A DNA stretch of 64,000 bases from Candidatus Tisiphia endosymbiont of Sialis lutaria (GCF_964026535.1 NZ_OZ032153.1:868001-932000), one strand, 5' to 3'. Shown: positions 34,078 to 45,708, numbered from the stretch's first letter. Program-made: numbers and translations. Notes: generated from the sequence alone by a model not told the origin.

Positions 34078-36564
34078 ATGACGGAATTTCCAAAAGATTA
34101 TAGCTTTAGTGAAAGCGAAAGAAAATGGCAAAAATTTTGGCAAGAACAAAAAATTTATCTTTGGGATAAAAATGAAACAAGGGAAAATAGTTTTGTAGTA
34201 GATACTCCACCACCAACAGTCTCAGGGCAACTGCATATAGGACATGTTTATAGTTATACCCAGGCTGATTTCATGGTTCGTTTCAAACAGATGCTAGGTA
34301 AAAATATTTTTTATCCAATCGGTTTTGATGATAATGGTTTACCTACCGAACGTTTAGTTGAAAAGCAAAAGCAGATAAAAGCAACAAATATGGCAAGAGA
34401 GCAATTTGTTGAAATATGTAAAGAAGTTGTTATTTCTGAAGAAGAAAAATTTCGTTCATTATTTAATCAAATGGCTTTATCGGTTGATTGGACTTTGGAA
34501 TATCAGACAATTAATCCATTATCACGAAAAATGTCACAAATGTCATTTTTAGACTTAGTAAATAAAGGAGAAGTTTACCGCAATAATCAACCAATATTGT
34601 GGGATCCAGTTGATCAAACGGCTTTAGCACAAGCTGATATCGAAGACCAAGAAAAAACTTCAATGATGAATGATGTAATTTTTCAGACCAGTAAGGGCGA
34701 GAGGATTATTATTGCTACTACTAGACCAGAATTGTTACCAGCTTGCGTTGCGGTATTTTATAACCCAAATGATGATAGATACAAACATTTGCAAGGTCAA
34801 TTTGCCATAACACCGCTATTTGATGTTAAAGTACCTATTTTAGCAGATGATTTAGTTCAAATAGATAAAGGAACCGGGCTTGTTATGTGTTGTACTTTTG
34901 GTGACGTAACCGACATAACTTGGTGGAGAGTTCATAATTTACCTATAAAAATTATTATAGATAAAAAAGGTATCATAGATTTATCAGACGAATTATCAAA
35001 TTCATCTTCTTATAATCAGATAAATGGCTTAAAAATAAAAGATGCTAGAAGTAAAATTATAGAAATCTTAAAAGAGAAAAATTTATTAGTTAAACAAGTA
35101 GAAATCACTCAAACAGTAAAATGTGCTGAACGTTCAGGGGCTCCACTAGAGATACTTACCATACCGCAATGGTTTGTTCACACGATAAAACATAAAGATG
35201 TTTTAATGCAACGAGCGAATGAAATTAATTGGCACCCCAAAAATATGAAAATTAGGCTTGAGAACTGGATAAATGGTTTATCATGGGATTGGTGTATAAG
35301 TCGTCAACGCTATTTTGGCGTGCCATTCCCTGTTTGGTATTCTAAACGAGTTGGAGAAGTAGGCAAAGCTATATTTCCAGATATAACACAACTGCCAGTA
35401 GACCCAACCAAAGATTTGCCAATTGGCTATTCGCGAGAAGAGGTAGAGCCAGATTATGATGTTATGGATACTTGGGCTACTAGTGCAATCTCACCGCAAT
35501 TAAGTAGTCACGGTATATCTGAAAAGTTTAACGTAGATGCTGAGCGTCACCACAAATTATTTCCAGCTGATTTGCGTCCGCAAGCTCATGAAATTATTAG
35601 AACCTGGGCTTTTTACACAGTACTTAAAGCCCAATTGCATGAAAATACCCTACCTTGGAAAAACATTATGATTAGTGGGTGGTGCCTGGCATTCGATCGT
35701 AGCAAAATGTCAAAATCTAAAGGGAATATTATTGTACCACAAAAATTACTTGAGCAATATGGGGCTGATGTAATGCGTTATTGGACTTCTAAATCTAGGC
35801 TTGGAGCTGATACTGTTTACTCTGAAGAGGTAATGAAAAATGGGAAGAGACTTGTTAATAAATTATGGAATGCTTGCAAATTTGCGGCTATTCATTTTGA
35901 CAAATTAGATCCATTAGATAAAAATGTCCAGATTCCTGATATAGAAAGCAAAATTTGTCACAAGTTTGACCAATGGTTAATAGTAAAACTAGTTGAGTTA
36001 GTAGATAAAGTTGAATCAGATATGCATAATTATGAATATACCGATGCTATGGAGTCAATAGAAAAGTTTTTTTGGTCAGTATTTTGTGATAATTATCTTG
36101 AAATCACTAAGACCCGAGCTTATAACATGGATGGCTCAGACAATAGAGGGCAGTATAGTGCTATAATCACTTTATATTATTCGATAAAAATTTTACTCAA
36201 ATTATTAGCTCCTTTCTTACCGCATATAACAGAAGAAATTTGGCAAATATTATATAGTACAAAATCTATCCATAGTCGAGGTAATTGGTCTCAAATCAAA
36301 AATTTTTCTTTCCCGGTAGATCAAATTCAGCCTGATAGGCTTATTAAAATACTAGATTTGGTTAGAAAAGCTAAAGCAGAAAAGAATTTGTCAGTTAAAG
36401 CTAATATTAAGGTACTAGAAATTATAGGAGAAAAACTTCCTAATGACTTAACGATAGACCTTAAAAATGTTACATCTTCTCATAAAATAGAATTTGTTGA
36501 GGAATTTTCATCAACAAATCAAGTTTTAAAGAATGATGAAGTTGTAGTTAATATAATATACTGA
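34078..36564 (+). CDS. valS: Valyl-tRNA synthetase
   Basis: This class I synthetase has 828 residues. [19 protein letters not shown] carries the HIGH motif, [17 protein letters not shown] is the editing domain (about 215-345) and [15 protein letters not shown] the KMSKS motif. [14 protein letters not shown] and the helical anticodon-binding domain follow. It lacks the long C-terminal coiled coil of E. coli ValS, as is usual in archaeal-like alphaproteobacterial forms. hemC follows 13 bp later and is probably co-transcribed. Confidence 0.97.
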   Translation: MTEFPKDYSFSESERKWQKFWQEQKIYLWDKNETRENSFVVDTPPPTVSGQLHIGHVYSYTQADFMVRFKQMLGKNIFYPIGFDDNGLPTERLVEKQKQIKATNMAREQFVEICKEVVISEEEKFRSLFNQMALSVDWTLEYQTINPLSRKMSQMSFLDLVNKGEVYRNNQPILWDPVDQTALAQADIEDQEKTSMMNDVIFQTSKGERIIIATTRPELLPACVAVFYNPNDDRYKHLQGQFAITPLFDVKVPILADDLVQIDKGTGLVMCCTFGDVTDITWWRVHNLPIKIIIDKKGIIDLSDELSNSSSYNQINGLKIKDARSKIIEILKEKNLLVKQVEITQTVKCAERSGAPLEILTIPQWFVHTIKHKDVLMQRANEINWHPKNMKIRLENWINGLSWDWCISRQRYFGVPFPVWYSKRVGEVGKAIFPDITQLPVDPTKDLPIGYSREEVEPDYDVMDTWATSAISPQLSSHGISEKFNVDAERHHKLFPADLRPQAHEIIRTWAFYTVLKAQLHENTLPWKNIMISGWCLAFDRSKMSKSKGNIIVPQKLLEQYGADVMRYWTSKSRLGADTVYSEEVMKNGKRLVNKLWNACKFAAIHFDKLDPLDKNVQIPDIESKICHKFDQWLIVKLVELVDKVESDMHNYEYTDAMESIEKFFWSVFCDNYLEITKTRAYNMDGSDNRGQYSAIITLYYSIKILLKLLAPFLPHITEEIWQILYSTKSIHSRGNWSQIKNFSFPVDQIQPDRLIKILDLVRKAKAEKNLSVKANIKVLEIIGEKLPNDLTIDLKNVTSSHKIEFVEEFSSTNQVLKNDEVVVNIIY

Positions 36565-36577
36565 CAATAAATCATCG

Positions 36578-37489
36578 ATGAAGAAGGTAATAAAAATAGG
36601 TACAAGAAGAAGTACTCTGGCTTTGATTCAGACAGGTTTAGTAATTGACCAAATTAAAATTCATTATCCACAGATAAATTATGAAATAGTCCCAATAGTT
36701 ACCTCTGGCGATTTGATTAAGGATAAAAATCTGTATGATATAGGTGGGAAGGCTTTGTTTTTAAAAGAAATAGAAGCTGCTCTTATAAATGAAGAAATTG
36801 ATTTAGCTGTACATTCCTTTAAAGATGTACCTTGTAAATTACCGTCAGAATTGATGATATGTGCTGTACTTGAGAGAGAAGATGCACGAGACGTATTTGT
36901 CTGCTTGAACTATAAATCAATAGAAGAATTGCCTTTTGCCAGTATAGTTGGTACATCCTCAGTACGTAGAAAAATCCTAATACAAAGAAAAAGACCTGAT
37001 TTACAAATTGTTACTTTTAGAGGAAATGTTGATTCAAGAATAAAAAAATTAATGCAAGGTGATGTTGATGCGACCATTCTCGCTTATAGTGGTTTGAAAA
37101 GATTGGGGCTATTTGATGAAAAATATTGCCACTTAATAGATATAAAAGAGATGTTGCCATCTGTAGGGCAGGGAGTTATAGCGGTAGAGATAAGAAAAAA
37201 TGATAACAAAATGCAGGAGATATGTAATAAAATTAACCATCTTGAAACATGGGAACTAATGAAGGCGGGAAGAGCATTTTTAGAATATCTAGATGCAGAT
37301 TGTAAAACCCCTATAGCTGCTTATTCAACATACGTATACTCAAATGATTTAAGTATACGTGATAAGGTTATTCATACGGAGTTTATGCTTGCCAATTTTG
37401 ATGGCAGTAAAATAGTTTTTCATAGCGAAACTTCCGATTCAAAAGATGCTAAAAATTCTGGCATAAAAGCTGCCAAGAATATGATATAG
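36578..37489 (+). CDS. hemC: Porphobilinogen deaminase
   Basis: This enzyme joins four porphobilinogens into hydroxymethylbilane in heme synthesis. It has 303 residues with [16 protein letters not shown] at the start, [53 protein letters not shown] and [15 protein letters not shown], where the cysteine anchors the dipyrromethane cofactor. The last codons and TAG stop overlap ATATAGTCAATT, a remnant of one palindrome arm. The end is therefore probably shortened by a few residues, outside the catalytic core. Confidence 0.95.
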   Translation: MKKVIKIGTRRSTLALIQTGLVIDQIKIHYPQINYEIVPIVTSGDLIKDKNLYDIGGKALFLKEIEAALINEEIDLAVHSFKDVPCKLPSELMICAVLEREDARDVFVCLNYKSIEELPFASIVGTSSVRRKILIQRKRPDLQIVTFRGNVDSRIKKLMQGDVDATILAYSGLKRLGLFDEKYCHLIDIKEMLPSVGQGVIAVEIRKNDNKMQEICNKINHLETWELMKAGRAFLEYLDADCKTPIAAYSTYVYSNDLSIRDKVIHTEFMLANFDGSKIVFHSETSDSKDAKNSGIKAAKNMI

Positions 37490-37544
37490 TCAATTAACCT
37501 TAATTAGTGCTGAATAAGCACCTATCGTGTTGTTTATTTTTGTT

Positions 37545-38630
37545 CTATAGTTTTATTAGCTCTGCTTTTTTGGTTAAGGATTCTATGCCATTTAAGTCAG
37601 TAGCAGTTACCCATAGTTGTAATCCTAATTCTAGGAAAAGATCAATTAAATATTCTCGCCTTTTCTTGTCAAGATGGACAAAAACCTCATCTAACAGTAA
37701 AATAGGCATAGCGATATTTTCTTTAATAGAATAATTAACTTGGGCAAGTATTATTGCAATGAGCATAGCCTTCTGTTCACCGGTAGAGCAGTGTTTAGCT
37801 GGGGCATTTTTTTCTTTATGAATAACTATAAAATCACTTTTATGAACTCCAAAATTAGTACGATTAGACATTCTATCACGAATACGACAGCCCACTAATT
37901 CATTTTTTATAAAATCTACATCTATATCATAATTTTTTGATATTTTTTCTTCTATAACCCCATTAATTGATAAAACAGCTTTAGGGAAGTCATTATCCAA
38001 ATCATCAATGGTTTTTTGAATATGTTCTAAAATTTTTAACCTATTAATAGCAATTTGAATTGATAATTCTGCCATTTTCTCTTCAATTACTCCAAGCCAA
38101 TTTGTATCAACTTGATCTTGTAATAGGATTTTACTGCGTTCATGCATATAATATTCATATTTAGTCACTATCCCTGCATGCGATGGATTAAAATTATAGA
38201 CAATCCTGTCAAAGAATTTACGTCTATCACTAACACCAGAAGAGAAAATACCATCCATTTGGGGAGTAAGCCAAATCATAGCAGAGAACTTGCTCAATTC
38301 ATTATTTTGTATTTTAACACCGTTAAATTCTGTAAGTCGCCTATTAGATTGACGTTTTAAATTTGTTGAAATTTCAACTAGTCCAAGTTTACTGTGTAGT
38401 AGCCCATAAGCCGAACAATGCTCTGCCCCTCTTTGACAAACATCATCTAATTTTGCTGATCTCAAACCTTTACCAGGAGAAAATAGTGATATTGATTCTA
38501 GGATGTTAGTTTTACCACTACCATTTGCTCCTATTAATATAATAGGGTTATTACCAGTATTAATCTCTAAATCCTGAAAATTACGATAATTTAGTAGTTT
38601 TAATTTTTGTAAGTAAATATTATTAATCAA
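37545..38630 (-). CDS. recF: DNA replication and repair protein RecF
   Basis: This 361-residue SMC-like ATPase works with RecO and RecR to load RecA at gaps. Walker A: IILIGANGSGKTNILESISL near residue 31. The ABC signature is HCSTGEQKAMLIA and Walker B is PILLLDEVFVHLD near residue 310. DxNGIESL closes the protein. Its start overlaps the preceding gene by 4 bp (ATGA), so the two are coupled. Confidence 0.96.
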   Translation of the reverse strand: MINNIYLQKLKLLNYRNFQDLEINTGNNPIILIGANGSGKTNILESISLFSPGKGLRSAKLDDVCQRGAEHCSAYGLLHSKLGLVEISTNLKRQSNRRLTEFNGVKIQNNELSKFSAMIWLTPQMDGIFSSGVSDRRKFFDRIVYNFNPSHAGIVTKYEYYMHERSKILLQDQVDTNWLGVIEEKMAELSIQIAINRLKILEHIQKTIDDLDNDFPKAVLSINGVIEEKISKNYDIDVDFIKNELVGCRIRDRMSNRTNFGVHKSDFIVIHKEKNAPAKHCSTGEQKAMLIAIILAQVNYSIKENIAMPILLLDEVFVHLDKKRREYLIDLFLELGLQLWVTATDLNGIESLTKKAELIKL

Positions 38631-39295
38631 TAAATTGTCTTCCCACCACTTTTAAAATTTTGATGAGCCTTGTTTAATTTTTTAAGAAATTCTGGAGAAT
38701 ATGATTTAATATCACTTTTTGCTCCACCTTCATATTTTGTAGCTAAATCCATCCCGCCTTTAATCATATTATAAGCAAAATTTTCTTTTTTTGTTTCTCC
38801 AGCTATTCTTTTAGGATTCATGAATTTATAAACTTGGTATAAAGCAAAATTTTTAACTAAACGCCTTGCTTCCAATCTAGATTGACGACTTATACCATGT
38901 AGATTGTCTTTTGATTTTATCAAGCCTCGGTTAGCTTCTTTTACCAATTGTGAATGTTGTTGCATCAAGTAACTACTTACTTCCGTAACATTCTTACTGA
39001 TAAGTTGTTCATCAACTTTAAGATTTAATTTCTTGTTATTGAGTTTACCTAAATATTTTTGTATTAATATGATAATCTGTGTCTGTAATTTGGTTAGATC
39101 CATTGTTTGTTCGTTAAGACAAGCTAATATTTGTTCTATCTCTTGCTCAAAAGCGTCGTTTGCACTTAACTCATTGAAAATTTCCATTGCCTCATCGGAT
39201 CCAAGTTCATCATCATTAGTGATACCTGCCAATGCATCCTTAATTTGGTCTGCTAATTTTCTAGAATCTTGTGGTTTTTTGTTATCTGTTTCCAT
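38627..39295 (-). CDS. Conserved rickettsial protein of unknown function, coupled to recF
   Basis: The protein has 222 residues, is largely helical and has no signal peptide. The first 60 residues are acidic (DDELGSDEAMEIFNELSAND), the middle has hydrophobic heptads (TKLQTQIIILIQKYLGKL) and the end is basic (ARRLVKNFALYQVYKFMNPK, KKLNKAHQNFKSGGKTIY). It resembles the rickettsial DUF5394 family from memory, not by search. Tight overlap with recF suggests shared expression but proves no shared role. Confidence 0.65.
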   Translation of the reverse strand: METDNKKPQDSRKLADQIKDALAGITNDDELGSDEAMEIFNELSANDAFEQEIEQILACLNEQTMDLTKLQTQIIILIQKYLGKLNNKKLNLKVDEQLISKNVTEVSSYLMQQHSQLVKEANRGLIKSKDNLHGISRQSRLEARRLVKNFALYQVYKFMNPKRIAGETKKENFAYNMIKGGMDLATKYEGGAKSDIKSYSPEFLKKLNKAHQNFKSGGKTIY

Positions 39296-39356
39296 TTGTT
39301 AGCCTCCTATTTACCAATTACTCAAACTAAGCAAATCCAGGGAAAGGATTAGCTAA

Positions 39357-39707
39357 TCATTCTTGAGTAGTAAAGTGCCCTCTATAAGTTCTATATAACA
39401 TAATTCCTCGACGCTCTTCAATTATAGTTTTGCATAATAAGGCTGAGTCAATAGCTTTTTGTCTTTTAGTAAATTTGTATTCTTTTTCTGAACATAACTC
39501 ACTTATACTAATATTCTGCCAAACAAGTCCATCAAAAATTTTTGCTTTAATATAACCGCTTGACTTTAAATTCTCATAATCCCCTTTATTAAGGCTTAAT
39601 GCATCGTCATTTAACAAAAGCTTAACATCCCCAACATATGAATTTACTATATGATCAACATATTTAATATAGACCTTACCGGTTAGTTCTATCGTGCTAG
39701 GTATCAT
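39357..39707 (-). CDS. Small protein of unknown function
   Basis: The protein has 116 residues and no membrane helix or signal. It appears to be mostly strands in the first half (STIELTGKVYIKYVDHIVNS, YIKAKIFDGLVWQNISIS) and helix later (KFTKRQKAIDSALLCKTII). I recognise no family. It lies between ctrA and the recF pair on the same strand, with a 145-bp palindromic element 28 bp before its start, so its promoter must lie in or beyond the repeat. Confidence 0.55.
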   Translation of the reverse strand: MIPSTIELTGKVYIKYVDHIVNSYVGDVKLLLNDDALSLNKGDYENLKSSGYIKAKIFDGLVWQNISISELCSEKEYKFTKRQKAIDSALLCKTIIEERRGIMLYRTYRGHFTTQE

Positions 39708-39734
39708 ACTTCTATCTTGGTTTCTAGATGGTTC

Positions 39735-39879
39735 AATAGACCTCTTGCATAAACCTAAAGATAATTGAGGAATTTTTAGAAAAAACGAAGTCTAGTACCG
39801 CAGCGTACTAAGATGTACGTGAGGAACGGAGACGAGTTTTGACAACAAAATTACCAATTAGATTAGGTAAGAGGTCTAA
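39735..39879. repeat. 145-bp palindromic element, copy 2
   Basis: The arms ATAGACCTCTTGCATAAACC and GGTAAGAGGTCTAAT enclose a core with TACCGCAGCGTACTAAGATG and TACGTGAGGAACGGAGACGA. This is the reverse complement of the 32095-32242 core. It lies directly behind ctrA and could act as its terminator. Confidence 0.9.
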
Positions 39880-39889
39880 TAACTTCTCC

Positions 39890-40594
39890 TTAAAAATGAT
39901 GTAATATTGGATCTTGTTCATCATATTCTTTTAACATATAACCACGCCCCCATACCGTATCAATGTAGTTTGTACCACCAGCAGCATCAGCTAATTTCTT
40001 ACGTAATTTGCAAACAAATACATCTATAATCTTAATCTCTGGTTCATCAACACTACTATACAGATGATCTAAGAACATCTCCTTATTCAATACTGTTCCT
40101 CTACGTAAAACTAATAATTCTAAAATGGCATATTCCTTATTTGTTAAATGAACCTTTTTTCCATCCACTTCTACAATTCTGGTATCAAGATGAATACTTA
40201 CCTTGTCAAACCTAACCACTGACTCAGAATGTCTTTTAGAACGACGAACAATTGCATAAATACGAGCAATTAACTCTTCGCGGTTAAATGGTTTTGTGAT
40301 ATAATCATCTGCCCCGCATGTAAGCCCTTTGATTTTCTGATCAACTGTAGTGATACCTGATAAAATCAATATGGGCGTTTTTACTTTAGCAGAACGTAAT
40401 CTTAGCAATACTTCGAATCCACTAATGTCTGGTAGCATAAGATCTAAGATAATCAAATCATAATTATAAACTCTAGCTATCTCTATTCCTTCTGTACCAA
40501 ACTCGACCACTTCGCAAATAATTTCCTCTGAAGCTAACGTTAATTCAATAGAACTAGCTATGTCACTATTATCTTCTACTAACAATACCCTCAT
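39890..40594 (-). CDS. ctrA: Cell-cycle response regulator CtrA
   Basis: This 234-residue OmpR-type regulator has a receiver domain with the phosphorylated D51 ([13 protein letters not shown]), the acidic pair E7/D8 and lysine in [20 protein letters not shown]. Its winged helix has [40 protein letters not shown] and [17 protein letters not shown], which is the CtrA signature. It controls cell-cycle and division genes in alphaproteobacteria. The end (ILHHF) lacks the terminal Ala-Ala used for ClpXP degradation in Caulobacter. AAGGAGAAAG precedes the ATG. Confidence 0.95.
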   Translation of the reverse strand: MRVLLVEDNSDIASSIELTLASEEIICEVVEFGTEGIEIARVYNYDLIILDLMLPDISGFEVLLRLRSAKVKTPILILSGITTVDQKIKGLTCGADDYITKPFNREELIARIYAIVRRSKRHSESVVRFDKVSIHLDTRIVEVDGKKVHLTNKEYAILELLVLRRGTVLNKEMFLDHLYSSVDEPEIKIIDVFVCKLRKKLADAAGGTNYIDTVWGRGYMLKEYDEQDPILHHF

Positions 40595-41151
40595 TACGTC
40601 TTTCTCCTTAACAAATTTTTCTTTAGTAATTTATTCTTTTTGTTACACGCTATGTTCTCATTTTATCTCCATAAGAGCAAGTAATTTTATTAAAATAAAT
40701 TACAAATATATTAAGCTGTTGTGAACATTATTCTTTAAATAAGTAATTTTTGTCCTTTAATCAGCAACAGTCTATTTATTATACCGAAGCCCTGATATAG
40801 TCAATTGATGAGAAGTTGGTAACGTTGCCACTCAATGCTCATCTGTTACTTATAGGCGTCCTAAGCCCAAATTCTCCTGAATTGACTATAATCGATAACT
40901 CCTGTAAATTTTACATTTTACATAGCTGAATTTGATATAACAAGTTATATTTAAATTTTATTAACATAACCTATAGCTAACCACATTAATATTTAGCCAT
41001 AGTATAGTCAATTGATGAGAAGTTGGTGACGTCGTCACTCGTCGCTCCTAGTCCCAAATCCTCCTGAATTGACTATAAATTTGCTTTGGGTTAGCTATAG
41101 ATTAACTTATGCAGAAAGTTTATTGATTCTTATTACGTATATTCATATATT
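40595..41151. repeat. Two TATAGTCAATTGA-family elements between ctrA and gmk
   Basis: The first element is at 40796-40890, with a decayed inner hairpin (CATCTGTTACTTATAGGC). The second is at 41003-41077, a short form without the inner hairpin. About 110 bp of AT-rich sequence separates them. The 200 bp next to ctrA (40595-40795) hold its promoter. No gene is seen. Confidence 0.9.
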
Positions 41152-41784
41152 CTATAATAACGCATGTTGCCAATTACTATAAAACTTATCTAAATTAAGC
41201 CTTATTCTTTTTACGCGTTCAGCGATGATTATCGAATATATTGTTTTAAGAGTGATCTCAAAATCATCATTAATAACCACGTAATCATAATATTTAGCAT
41301 ATTGTACTTCCTTGGTTGCTAATTTCATACGCAACTCTATCGCTTCTTTACTATCTTGCCCTCTATTTTGAATTCGTTGCTGCAAAACACTAGGAGTTGG
41401 TGGCAGAACAAAAATTGTAATCACATTTGATAAGATTTTTTTTATGGATTTTGTACCTTGCCAATCTATATCAAATAAAACATCTAGCCCTTGACTTAGT
41501 AGCTCTTCTACAACTTTTTTAGGCGTTCCATAATAATTATTATAAATATTTGCATATTCAAGGAATTCATCTTGTTCAATTAATTTATTAAATTCCTCTT
41601 TGGTCTTGAAATAGTAACTTACTCCATCAATCTCACCTGTCCTAGGTGTTCTGGTGGTTGCAGAGATGGATAATCTAAGATTACTGTCTATTTTTAAAGC
41701 TGCTCTGGCTAAGCTGGATTTACCAGCAGCCGAGGGGGAAGATAAAATAACAGTTAATCCTTTACTTTTCAGAGATAGTACCAT
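41152..41784 (-). CDS. gmk: Guanylate kinase
   Basis: The 210-residue enzyme phosphorylates GMP to GDP. P-loop: VILSSPSAAGKSSLARAAL near residue 11. The GMP-binding region is SISATTRTPRTGEIDGVSYY, and YANIYNNYYGTPKKVVEE and VLFDIDWQGTKSIKK follow. RGQDSKEAIELRM is the lid. The length is normal. It is followed by a repeat-bearing gap before ctrA. Confidence 0.97.
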   Translation of the reverse strand: MVLSLKSKGLTVILSSPSAAGKSSLARAALKIDSNLRLSISATTRTPRTGEIDGVSYYFKTKEEFNKLIEQDEFLEYANIYNNYYGTPKKVVEELLSQGLDVLFDIDWQGTKSIKKILSNVITIFVLPPTPSVLQQRIQNRGQDSKEAIELRMKLATKEVQYAKYYDYVVINDDFEITLKTIYSIIIAERVKRIRLNLDKFYSNWQHALL

Positions 41785-41934
41785 ATTTATTATTCTTTTA
41801 TAACAGTGACTCTGAATATACTCGAATAATCTTTTGATTGAAACGAAAAAGTAAACAGATTACCCTTACTAAAAAATTGTTTGTACACAAATCTTTTTAA
41901 TTACAGCCTTCTGCTTTATAAAGAATCAATAAAT

Positions 41935-42111
41935 TTAATTGCTGGTGATGTTCTTATATAACAACAAAATTTTATCTTTTAGCATTAATTTTTGTTTCTT
42001 CAACTGTTTGATTTTAGTATCATCCTGCAAATGTAAAAATGCAGCGTTTATTAGTCTTTGTAAATCGTCATGTTTTTTTTGTAAGCTTTGTATATGATTA
42101 TTGATATTCAT
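41935..42111 (-). CDS. Small DUF465 (YdcH-like) protein
   Basis: This 58-residue ORF starts at the ATG at 42111, with GGAG 7 bases upstream. It reads MNINNHIQSLQKKHDDLQRL, then a helix ending DTKIKQLKKQKLMLKDKILL. The alternation of a first helix with KHDDL and a second with LKKQKLMLKDKI is the DUF465 pattern. These are short helical-hairpin proteins common in alphaproteobacteria, of unknown function. It lies upstream of gmk on the same strand. Confidence 0.85.
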   Translation of the reverse strand: MNINNHIQSLQKKHDDLQRLINAAFLHLQDDTKIKQLKKQKLMLKDKILLLYKNITSN

Positions 42112-42221
42112 TTTTAAACTCCATAATCAGTTAAAAACTAGGATTTCTATAAGGTCAACTTTATAAAACCAAATACTATTTTAATACAATATAATATACT
42201 TTAAAAGGAAAAAATATAACT

Positions 42222-42800
42222 ATGACTGCTAATAATAAAAAAAAATTGCTTGTGGCAATCTCTGGAGCTTCTGGAGCCATATATGGTATAAGGTTACTTG
42301 AGATTTTACGGCAGTTAAATATTGAAAGTCATTTAATTATCTCAAAATCTGCCCATTTGACTATACTACATGAAACAGATTACTCTATACAACAAGTACA
42401 AGAGCTAGCAGATTATTATTATAATCTTTCTGATATTGGTTGTAGGATTGCTTGTGGTTCTTTTAGGACATTTGGTATGATCATAGCTCCATGTAGCATG
42501 AAAACTCTCGCCTCAGTTGCTTGCAGCATTGAGGATAATTTAATTAGTAGAGCAGCAGGTGTTATACTGAAAGAACAAAGAAAATTAGTCTTAATGATTA
42601 GAGAAACTCCTTTACATAGGGGGCATTTAGAGAATATGTTGAAAGTAACGAGTTATGGCGGGATAATTGCTCCTCCAGTGCCGGCTTTTTATAACTTACC
42701 AGAAACCTTGGATGATATAATAAATCACTCAATTACTCGAGTGCTTGATATTTTTGACATTGATGCTGGTTTAATAAAACGTTGGGATGGGTTAAAATAA
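42222..42800 (+). CDS. ubiX: Flavin prenyltransferase UbiX
   Basis: The 192-residue enzyme adds a dimethylallyl group to FMN, making the cofactor of the UbiD decarboxylase in ubiquinone synthesis. It has [20 protein letters not shown] at the start, ASGSF-type [40 protein letters not shown] and [16 protein letters not shown], all family motifs. AAGG precedes the ATG. It is divergent from the DUF465 gene with 110 bp between them. Confidence 0.96.
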   Translation: MTANNKKKLLVAISGASGAIYGIRLLEILRQLNIESHLIISKSAHLTILHETDYSIQQVQELADYYYNLSDIGCRIACGSFRTFGMIIAPCSMKTLASVACSIEDNLISRAAGVILKEQRKLVLMIRETPLHRGHLENMLKVTSYGGIIAPPVPAFYNLPETLDDIINHSITRVLDIFDIDAGLIKRWDGLK

Positions 42801-43219
42801 CCTGATTAGTGTTTGAAAAATCTGCCCATTCTTGTAATTTCTGCGAACTATTGTCATTCCCGCGTAGGCGGGAATCTGAGACCCCTGCTTCATAGCAATT
42901 ATCTTTTTTATTTTTTTATGATGAGTAAAAAAGCTGACTGCTAAGAGTCATTGCGAGGAGCCGCTAAAAGCGGTGACGCAGCAATCTATTGTTGTGTAAC
43001 CCCTGCGTAAGCAGGGGTTTAGATTCCGCACCGAAGCGGGAATGACAGGGTAAAAACGTCATTGCGAGGAGCTACTTTAGTAGCGACGAAGCAATCCATG
43101 AGAATTAGTATAGATACATCAAGACTATATGGATTGCTTCGTAGGCTTACGCCTTCTCGCAATGACGTTTTTATGCTGCTTAATACTTATCTATGCCTAG
43201 AGCTATACGTAGCAGTTTT
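42801..43219. repeat. Repeat cluster between ubiX and mraY
   Basis: GCGGGAATC segments lie at about 42853-42885 and 43000-43050 and part of a GTCATTGCGAG element at about 42950-42985. A complete one is at 43057-43167, with central spacer AGAATTAGTATAGATACATC, the inverted counterpart of 4140-4268. The last 50 bp lead to the mraY stop. No gene is seen. Confidence 0.85.
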
Positions 43220-44305
43220 TCATCTTAGTTTTAGCGAAGACAAACCAATTAGAGCAAATATTATAGCTATAATCCAGAAACGTATCACAACTTTTGACTC
43301 TGACCAGCCATGTTTCTCAAAATGGTGATGCAACGGAGCCATTTTGAAAAGTCTTTTACCACGGGTAGCTTTAAAATAATATACTTGAATAATTACTGAT
43401 AAAGTTTCAATAACAAATAACCCACCAATAATTGCTAGAACAAATTCGTGTTTGGCAATAACGCTAACAACACCAAGAGCACCACCGAGGCTTAGGCTAC
43501 CAGTATCTCCCATAAAGATTTCTGCTGGCTGAGCATTAAACCATAAAAATCCTAGGCTAGCACCAACAATTGAAGCACAGAAGATAGTTAATTCAGAAAT
43601 ATTTGCTACATAAATAATTTGCAGATAATTTGCATAGAAACTATTACCCACCAAGTAAATAATTAAGGTAAAAGAACCTGCAGTAATAGCAATCGGCACG
43701 ATGGCAAGACCATCAAGACCATCAGTTAGATTCACCGCATTTGATGCCCCAACTATAACAAAAATACTAAAAGGAATGTAAAATAATCCCAAATCAATCA
43801 ATAAATTCTTAAAAAATGGAATAGTCAGCAGGTTATTTCCTTGATTATTGGCATCCCTTAACAATAAACAAGCAATTAGACAAATAGTAAACTGAAATAA
43901 TAATTTCTTCTTACCACTAACTCCTTTATGGTGGTTTTTTGTTACTTTAGCGTAATCATCCATAAAACCAAGTATACCAAAGCTAATAAAGACAAATAAC
44001 ACTATCCATATATATTTATTAGTAAGGTCAGAAAATAAGAGAGTAGAAAGACAAACGGTGAGGATAATCATTATCCCACCCATAGTTGGTGTCCCTACTT
44101 TTGCTTTGTGGGTTTCTGGCCCGTCATTACGAATTGGTTGACCATATTTTTGTAAATCTCGTAAAACTCTAATTATCCTAGGTCCTATCAAAAAAGAAAT
44201 AGTCAAACTAAATAATATGGCAAGTCCGATACGAAAAGTAATATAGTGGAATAAATTTGCGATATGCAACTTATGTATATAGGGGGCAAGAAGGTTGTAT
44301 ATCAC
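43220..44305 (-). CDS. mraY: Phospho-MurNAc-pentapeptide translocase
   Basis: This 361-residue integral membrane enzyme makes lipid I. Ten helices are expected. Motifs: [31 protein letters not shown] (catalytic aspartates), [29 protein letters not shown] and [14 protein letters not shown]. The start is GTG, sharing one base with the murF stop (TAGTG), so the two are coupled. RICKETTSIAL order murE-murF-mraY is kept, though murE is separated by repeats. Confidence 0.97.
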   Translation of the reverse strand: MIYNLLAPYIHKLHIANLFHYITFRIGLAILFSLTISFLIGPRIIRVLRDLQKYGQPIRNDGPETHKAKVGTPTMGGIMIILTVCLSTLLFSDLTNKYIWIVLFVFISFGILGFMDDYAKVTKNHHKGVSGKKKLLFQFTICLIACLLLRDANNQGNNLLTIPFFKNLLIDLGLFYIPFSIFVIVGASNAVNLTDGLDGLAIVPIAITAGSFTLIIYLVGNSFYANYLQIIYVANISELTIFCASIVGASLGFLWFNAQPAEIFMGDTGSLSLGGALGVVSVIAKHEFVLAIIGGLFVIETLSVIIQVYYFKATRGKRLFKMAPLHHHFEKHGWSESKVVIRFWIIAIIFALIGLSSLKLR

Positions 44306-45678
44306 TAGTGTAACTCAAAAGATTGGATGATTTTACTAAGTTGGGTACTATTTGACCCTTTTATTAAGATTAATTCATTACCCTTAAGTAATTTACTTAA
44401 GTTTTCTATTAACAGATCAACATTATCAAAATGTATTTTTTCTATTTCATCTGGCAAAGATTGATAGATATATTGGGTATTATTGCCTACTAAAAAAACT
44501 CTGTTGGCACCAGAATCGAGAATTGCTGGTATTAAATCTTTATGGAATTTTATCGAATTATCTCCCAATTCTAACATATCACCTATTATAGCAATTTTTT
44601 TCTTACCACTAAGCTGTTTTAGATATAATAAAGCAGCTTTTACTGATTCTGGATTAGCATTATAATAATCACATATAATTTGGTAGTCCTGACCATGATA
44701 TTTGGCATTGATTAGCTTACCCCTACCATCCATTAATAATATTTTGCTTAATTGTCTTGCTGCTACATTAATATCTAAGTTCAATATGGCTGACATCTGA
44801 AGAGCTATAGTATAATTTCTAGCATAATGTTCTGGTACAAGGGGAATCTCGATATCTATTTTAGTATTATGAATCGAATAACGTAAACGAACTTGTTGGG
44901 TAATTTGTTGATATTCATATGATATTAAGCTACAATCTGCATATGGTGATGTGCCAAAACTATATATATTATTAATCGATAATTGCTTAAGATTTTGTAA
45001 AACTCGGTTATAATATGGGCTATCTAAATCTATAACAGCTATACTATCTTTTGACATTCCTTCAAAAATTTCACATTTAGCATCAACCAAATGCAGTTGA
45101 GACTGAAAAAATTCAAGATGAGCTTCTGATATTGTAGTAATGACTGATATATCAGGTTTAACCATTTTTGTTAGAGTTCTTATTTCTCCTGGATGATTCA
45201 TACCCATTTCAAAAACAGCATATTCTATATCATCCGGCAGAGAAGCAAGATTTATAGGCACACCAAGATGGTTATTGAAATTTCCTCGACTAGCAAAAGT
45301 AGAGCCAAAGTGACTTAGTACAGTTTTGATTGCTTCCTTAGTTCCAGTTTTACCACTACTGCCAGTAACCCCAATAAACTTCGCCTGGGATTTTTGCCTT
45401 TTATACTCTGCCATCTGATGCAAGGCAGTTAAGGTATCAGGAACCATAATTACTTTTTCATTAGGCAACCCTGTTATTTCCTGACTAATAATTACCGCAT
45501 TTGCCCCACGTTCTAGAGCATGTAACGCATAATTATGTCCATCATTAGCTCCTTTAAGAGCAATGAACAAATCACCATCTGTAACGAAATTAGAATTGAA
45601 TTGAACCTGTCCACCATGAATATCAGGATGTACCTCTATATTCAATGCATTACTCAAGTCTCTTGCTGACCAAATCAT
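44305..45678 (-). CDS. murF: UDP-MurNAc-tripeptide D-Ala-D-Ala ligase
   Basis: This Mur ligase of 457 residues adds D-Ala-D-Ala to the cytoplasmic precursor. ATP site: [20 protein letters not shown] near residue 103. Others: [40 protein letters not shown] and [12 protein letters not shown]. The glycine-rich loop and catalytic lysine region are intact. The stop overlaps mraY. Confidence 0.97.
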   Translation of the reverse strand: MIWSARDLSNALNIEVHPDIHGGQVQFNSNFVTDGDLFIALKGANDGHNYALHALERGANAVIISQEITGLPNEKVIMVPDTLTALHQMAEYKRQKSQAKFIGVTGSSGKTGTKEAIKTVLSHFGSTFASRGNFNNHLGVPINLASLPDDIEYAVFEMGMNHPGEIRTLTKMVKPDISVITTISEAHLEFFQSQLHLVDAKCEIFEGMSKDSIAVIDLDSPYYNRVLQNLKQLSINNIYSFGTSPYADCSLISYEYQQITQQVRLRYSIHNTKIDIEIPLVPEHYARNYTIALQMSAILNLDINVAARQLSKILLMDGRGKLINAKYHGQDYQIICDYYNANPESVKAALLYLKQLSGKKKIAIIGDMLELGDNSIKFHKDLIPAILDSGANRVFLVGNNTQYIYQSLPDEIEKIHFDNVDLLIENLSKLLKGNELILIKGSNSTQLSKIIQSFELH

Positions 45679-45708
45679 TATATTATATCTTACGTAAAGT
45701 TCAAAAAT

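Noticed and set aside
42822-43191. Repeat hairpins in intergenic gaps as small RNA genes
   Set aside because: They occur in many copies with different flanks and without constant promoters; repeat identity explains them better.
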